This document shows, piece after piece, positions 14,273-16,726 of a DNA stretch of 16,726 nucleotides (within the stretch, counting starts at the first letter, position 1; every line of letters begins with the position of its first letter). This DNA is from Treponema sp. UBA4232 (GTDB taxonomy: Bacteria; Spirochaetota; Spirochaetia; Treponematales; Treponemataceae), in NCBI GenBank assembly GCA_002396325.1, contig DGXM01000181.1:1-16726 (forward strand), given 5' to 3'. A program made the translations under genes and the position numbers. A model generated the notes under the pieces. It did not search any database. It saw only the letters and a program-made list of their open reading frames with translations, and was not told the origin of the DNA.

Positions 14273-14355
14273 GCCCGGATGGTGGAATTGGTAGACACGC
14301 TAGTTTCAGGTACTAGAGCCTTCTGGGTGTGCAAGTTCAAGTCTTGTTCCGGGCA
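14273..14355 (+). tRNA. tRNA-Leu, anticodon CAG
   Basis: The sequence folds as a class II tRNA of 83 nt. The acceptor stem GCCCGGA (14273-14279) pairs with TCCGGGC, with discriminator A at 14355. The anticodon stem CTAGT/ACTAG encloses loop TTCAGGT, so the anticodon is CAG (14307-14309), reading CUG leucine codons. A long variable arm (about 14317-14330) fits Leu. The T arm is GCAAG/CTTGT around TTCAAGT. The 3' CCA is not encoded: the next bases are TTT. It is a single-gene unit with its own promoter and terminator. Confidence 0.96.
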
Positions 14356-14359
14356 TTTC

Positions 14360-14388
14360 ACCGCTTCTTTTTCAGAGGCGGTTTTTTT
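14360..14388 (+). terminator. Intrinsic terminator of tRNA-Leu
   Basis: ACCGCTTC (14360-14367) pairs with GAGGCGGT (14375-14382) with one T-G wobble around a 7-nt loop. Seven T residues (14382-14388) follow directly. It starts five bases after the tRNA. On the minus strand the same hairpin lacks a downstream T-run, so it is not a good terminator for the opposing cluster. Confidence 0.85.
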
Positions 14389-14409
14389 ATGCCCATTTTC
14401 ATTTTGATT

Positions 14410-15144
14410 TTACCGGCTGATTTTTCCGAAGCAAACCGTCTTTCCGTTTTCCAAGGGAAACTGTAGTCCTGTTGCGTGGAATTCCATCGGCCCGGAAGCT
14501 TCAATTGGATTGTAAATCCTGTCATTCACAATGCAAAGTCCGCACCAGGAAAGATGACATCTCACCTGATGCATAAAACCGCGGGAAATCGTGCAGTCCA
14601 CCAAGACAAAGGAATCATCTTCTGAAATAATCTTCACGTTGGTCTCATACAAGCCGGGAGCCGCTTTTTTGCGAATCACTTCACTACATTCCCCTGTGAC
14701 AGGCCGTACAGAAGAACCTCTCGCGCCGAAATGCCTGAATCCTGAAGACAGAGCGAAAGAATCGCCGGAAGAAAGTCCTGAGACATCCACCGGGCATGGA
14801 GGAAATCCTTCGAGGGAACAGCGGCTTCTCTTGCATCTGGCACTGTATTTTTTTATAAAAAGACCTTCCTTCTGAGCCAAAATGATGTGATTGTAAAAAG
14901 CCTGGGTCGAAGCAATCAGAAGAAGTCCATCGGTGTCGGTGTCAAGACGGTGAACAAGACCGTGCTCAACTTTCTTTCTCCCCTCGACATCTGCCAGTGA
15001 AGGAAACAGAGTCATTACCCTTGTGAGGGCACAGTCATCTCCGTCCTCAAGCGGTGCACTGGGTAGTCCTTCTTTTTTTTCAAGAACGACAAAAGGCTCT
15101 GCATCCGAAGGTTCATGTATTATCCTGATTGCATCCATAATCAT
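14410..15144 (-). CDS. RluA-family RNA pseudouridine synthase (short, no S4 domain)
   Basis: The 244-aa protein belongs to the RluA superfamily, enzymes that convert uridine to pseudouridine in rRNA or tRNA. The catalytic motif is HGLVHRLDTDTDGLLLIA, with the nucleophile Asp at residue 68 (H65-R-L-D68). Other family marks are KKYSARC and the C-terminal MHQVRCHLSWCG followed by VNDRIY. There is no S4 RNA-binding domain. The DTDTDG version differs from the usual DKDTSG. A segment around FRHFGARGSSVRPVTG (about 137-152) seems to be an insertion whose role I cannot give. The start ATG overlaps the stop of the upstream RluD-like gene by four bases (ATGA); a second ATG at 15138 is an alternative. 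The target site cannot be told from sequence. Confidence 0.88.
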   Translation of the reverse strand: MIMDAIRIIHEPSDAEPFVVLEKKEGLPSAPLEDGDDCALTRVMTLFPSLADVEGRKKVEHGLVHRLDTDTDGLLLIASTQAFYNHIILAQKEGLFIKKYSARCKRSRCSLEGFPPCPVDVSGLSSGDSFALSSGFRHFGARGSSVRPVTGECSEVIRKKAAPGLYETNVKIISEDDSFVLVDCTISRGFMHQVRCHLSWCGLCIVNDRIYNPIEASGPMEFHATGLQFPLENGKTVCFGKISR

Positions 15145-16118
15145 CTGTCCTCCAGAATGACCTTTTTGAAGCGTTTCTTCAAAATCTTTTCCACTTTTAT
15201 AAATCTTTCGGGGGTATGGCTCCTAAACTTAGTGGGTGTTTCGTCTCCAGGGAGAACTATGCTCAAATAACGGGCATGAAGCATCAGAGTCGCATGTGGA
15301 AAAATCCTGTCGGGCCGGCCGTAAATCTCGTCTCCAAGAATCGGGCAGTTTATGTGTTTCATATGCACACGGATCTGGTGGGTTCTTCCGGTTACAATTC
15401 TCACACGCATCAGGGAATATTCTCCGTAGCAGGCAATACATTCGTAGAGAGACTCCGCATATTTGCCTTCTCCATCAGTTTCCACGGCCTTAAATCTTCG
15501 GCGGTGACGGATATCGCGCACGATGTTTGTCTTAATGACTCCTTTTTTGTGCTGAGGGCGGCCCATGCAGATTGCGATGTATTCCTTTATGATTCTGCGG
15601 TGAGTTCTGAACTGCCCTTGGAGCCATTCTTCGGCATCACGGTTTTTCGCAGTGATTATGATTCCCGATGTGTCTTTGTCCAGACGGTGGACTATGCCGG
15701 GTCTTCTTGCAGAAAGAATCTCGCTTGCATTTCCTTCCGTCAACTGCGGGATTTTTTCCCTTCCCCAGTGATAGAGCAAGGCATTCACGAGAGTCCCGTT
15801 CCAGTTTCCGCAGGCAGGATGAGTCACCATTCCCTGAGCTTTGTTCACAACGCAGACCCTGGAATCCTCAAACAAGATGTCGAGCGGAATGTTTTCAGGT
15901 TCTATATCGGTGGGGATATTGTCTTCCCATTCAATGTCTATATGGTCTCCGCCTTTTATTTTGTAAGAAATCTTCTGTTTTTTACCGTTCACAAGAATTT
16001 CGGTCACGCCGCTTTTGAGTTTGCTGCGGTTCATTCCGTTAGGCAGCTCCGAAATATATTTGTCCAGACGCAGGTTTCCTGAAAAATCATCCGGCACTTT
16101 TACGCTAAAATACGGCAT
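15141..16118 (-). CDS. RluD-type 23S rRNA pseudouridine synthase with S4 domain
   Basis: The 325-aa protein has an N-terminal S4 RNA-binding domain (about 15-62, LRLDKYISE through the lysine-rich turn to GGDHIDIEW) and a catalytic RluA-family domain. The active site is RRPGIVHRLDKDTSGI, with Asp147 as the likely nucleophile. GRTHQIRVHM and ILGDEIYG mark the conserved C-terminal core. This arrangement is that of RluC/RluD, which modify 23S rRNA; which site is used here is not certain, so no symbol is given. ATG 16118 is preferred because GGAGAGG precedes it directly and the family usually starts close to the S4 domain. An in-frame upstream ATG at 16181 would add 21 residues overlapping the previous gene. 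Even so it overlaps that gene by 14 nt, which suggests coupling. Confidence 0.92.
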   Translation of the reverse strand: MPYFSVKVPDDFSGNLRLDKYISELPNGMNRSKLKSGVTEILVNGKKQKISYKIKGGDHIDIEWEDNIPTDIEPENIPLDILFEDSRVCVVNKAQGMVTHPACGNWNGTLVNALLYHWGREKIPQLTEGNASEILSARRPGIVHRLDKDTSGIIITAKNRDAEEWLQGQFRTHRRIIKEYIAICMGRPQHKKGVIKTNIVRDIRHRRRFKAVETDGEGKYAESLYECIACYGEYSLMRVRIVTGRTHQIRVHMKHINCPILGDEIYGRPDRIFPHATLMLHARYLSIVLPGDETPTKFRSHTPERFIKVEKILKKRFKKVILEDR

Positions 16119-16581
16119 TTTCCTCTCCGGGACTTTCATTCGTTTCTGGCACAGCCCTTTCCGGCGCAGGCACAACTTCAATGGTACTCATCACCCGCCG
16201 CGTTTCTTTCTGCTTTTTATGATTTATGACCAAATGTATGATGAAATCAACAAGTCCGATTACAAGACTCACTCCAAGGGAAAGTCCTACTATAAATTGA
16301 ATGTCTGAACTTGAATATGAAGATGTTTTGTCGAAAGGATTCGGAAAAGTGGATGTCTGTCCTGATATGTACTTGAAAAGACCCACACCGAAAGTGACTC
16401 CCAGTGTTGTGAATGGAAGTGAGCCAAGTGTGATTATTTCCGACCTTCTGAGGGTAAGCGCCCAGTGAGGAAATTCTACTTCAGTGTACGGCTCGGGTTC
16501 TTTTTTTTCCGTGTCTTCTGCATAAACGCAGGAAATTCCAAGACTGAAAACCGCCGCCAAAAGAAGAATGATTTTTTTCAT
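16105..16581 (-). CDS. Small exported or membrane protein of unknown function
   Basis: I do not recognise this 158-aa protein. It begins with a signal-peptide-like segment (MKKIILLLAAVFSLGISCVYA), with a possible signal peptidase I site after A21. A Cys at 18 lies in GISC, a poor lipobox. Two further hydrophobic stretches (about 49-69 and 95-120) suggest an integral membrane protein. A Lys/Arg-rich cluster (HKKQKETRR) follows the second, and the tail (134-158) is rich in Pro and Glu. The ribosome site AGAGAGGG precedes ATG 16581. The ATG overlaps the yggS stop by four bases (ATGA), and the C terminus overlaps the RluD-type gene by 14 nt, so all are on one transcript. The function cannot be inferred from sequence. 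Confidence 0.75.
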   Translation of the reverse strand: MKKIILLLAAVFSLGISCVYAEDTEKKEPEPYTEVEFPHWALTLRRSEIITLGSLPFTTLGVTFGVGLFKYISGQTSTFPNPFDKTSSYSSSDIQFIVGLSLGVSLVIGLVDFIIHLVINHKKQKETRRVMSTIEVVPAPERAVPETNESPGEENAVF

Positions 16582-16726
16582 TTGTATTCCCTCTCTCCGA
16601 AAATGGCCGTTCCAATGCGTACCATCGTGCTGCCTTCCTCGATTGCAATTTTGTAATCCCCGGACATGCCCATGCTCAAGTCTGACAGCGGCAGTTCAGG
16701 AAACATCGTCTTGAGGGCCGTAAAAG
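16578..16726 (-). CDS. yggS: PLP homeostasis protein, YggS/PROSC family (3' part)
   Basis: Only the last 48 residues and the stop are in the window; the gene continues beyond the right edge. The peptide contains LSMGMSGDYKIAIEEGSTMV followed by RIGTAIFGERE, the signature end of the YggS/PLPHP family. These are small proteins with an alanine racemase-like fold that bind pyridoxal 5'-phosphate and buffer its level; they have no known catalysis. SMGMS is the conserved phosphate-binding strand region. The stop overlaps the start of the next gene by four bases, so this gene probably heads or precedes the minus-strand cluster with the pseudouridine synthases. Confidence 0.93.
   Translation of the reverse strand, partial: FTALKTMFPELPLSDLSMGMSGDYKIAIEEGSTMVRIGTAIFGEREYK

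Noticed and set aside
15216..16082. A 288-codon plus-strand frame opposite the RluD-type gene
   Set aside because: It is antisense to a conserved S4 and RluA-domain gene and its conceptual product has no recognisable motif.

Overview
The window looks like a stretch of a Treponema (Spirochaetota) chromosome. This is inferred from gene content and order: rpoD, a coiled-coil C4 zinc-ribbon gene, rnpB, a membrane-anchored TPR gene, then mreB-mreC-mreD-mrdA-rodA. From memory this order resembles the rpoD to rodA block of T. pallidum. The rest of the window (mfd, an exported-protein gene, tRNA-Leu, two RluA-type genes, yggS) does not follow the T. pallidum layout as I remember it, so a gut or oral treponeme is more likely than a syphilis-group strain. 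No plasmid, phage, IS, CRISPR or defence gene was seen.

Layout. Positions 1-543 hold the 3' end of rpoD. Positions 544-880 are a gap with an imperfect 16-nt inverted repeat, possibly a dispersed intergenic repeat, and then a good sigma-70 promoter. Positions 881-1762 encode a DUF164-type zinc-ribbon protein, followed by a stem-loop. The RNase P RNA lies at about 1861-2250, and its closing helix P1 runs straight into a T-run. Positions 2285-8903 form a tightly packed plus-strand cell-elongation operon: TPR protein, MreB, MreC, MreD, PBP2 and RodA. Junctions inside mreB-rodA range from a 1-nt overlap to a 5-nt gap.

Positions 9054-12710 carry mfd on the minus strand, convergent with rodA. A short divergent control region (12711-12827) separates it from a plus-strand pair: an exported protein of unknown function and a double zinc-ribbon membrane protein. 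A tRNA-Leu(CAG) unit follows, with a near-consensus promoter and a clear terminator. From 16726 down to 14410 the minus strand holds a four-gene overlapping cluster: yggS (partial), a small exported/membrane protein, an RluD-type pseudouridine synthase and a second, shorter RluA-family enzyme.

How the genes fit together. The central block is the rod-complex (elongasome) module: MreB filaments, the MreC/MreD scaffold, the PBP2 transpeptidase and the RodA glycosyltransferase. Upstream sit the housekeeping sigma factor and RNase P RNA. Mfd links transcription to nucleotide excision repair, and the last cluster joins RNA modification with PLP homeostasis. Most of the window is core genome. The points most worth a second look are the Cys-rich putative zinc site in PBP2, the extra membrane segment pair in RodA, the anchored TPR protein at the head of the mre operon, the intergenic repeat, and the unexplained exported proteins. 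I did not find a convincing wholly new system.
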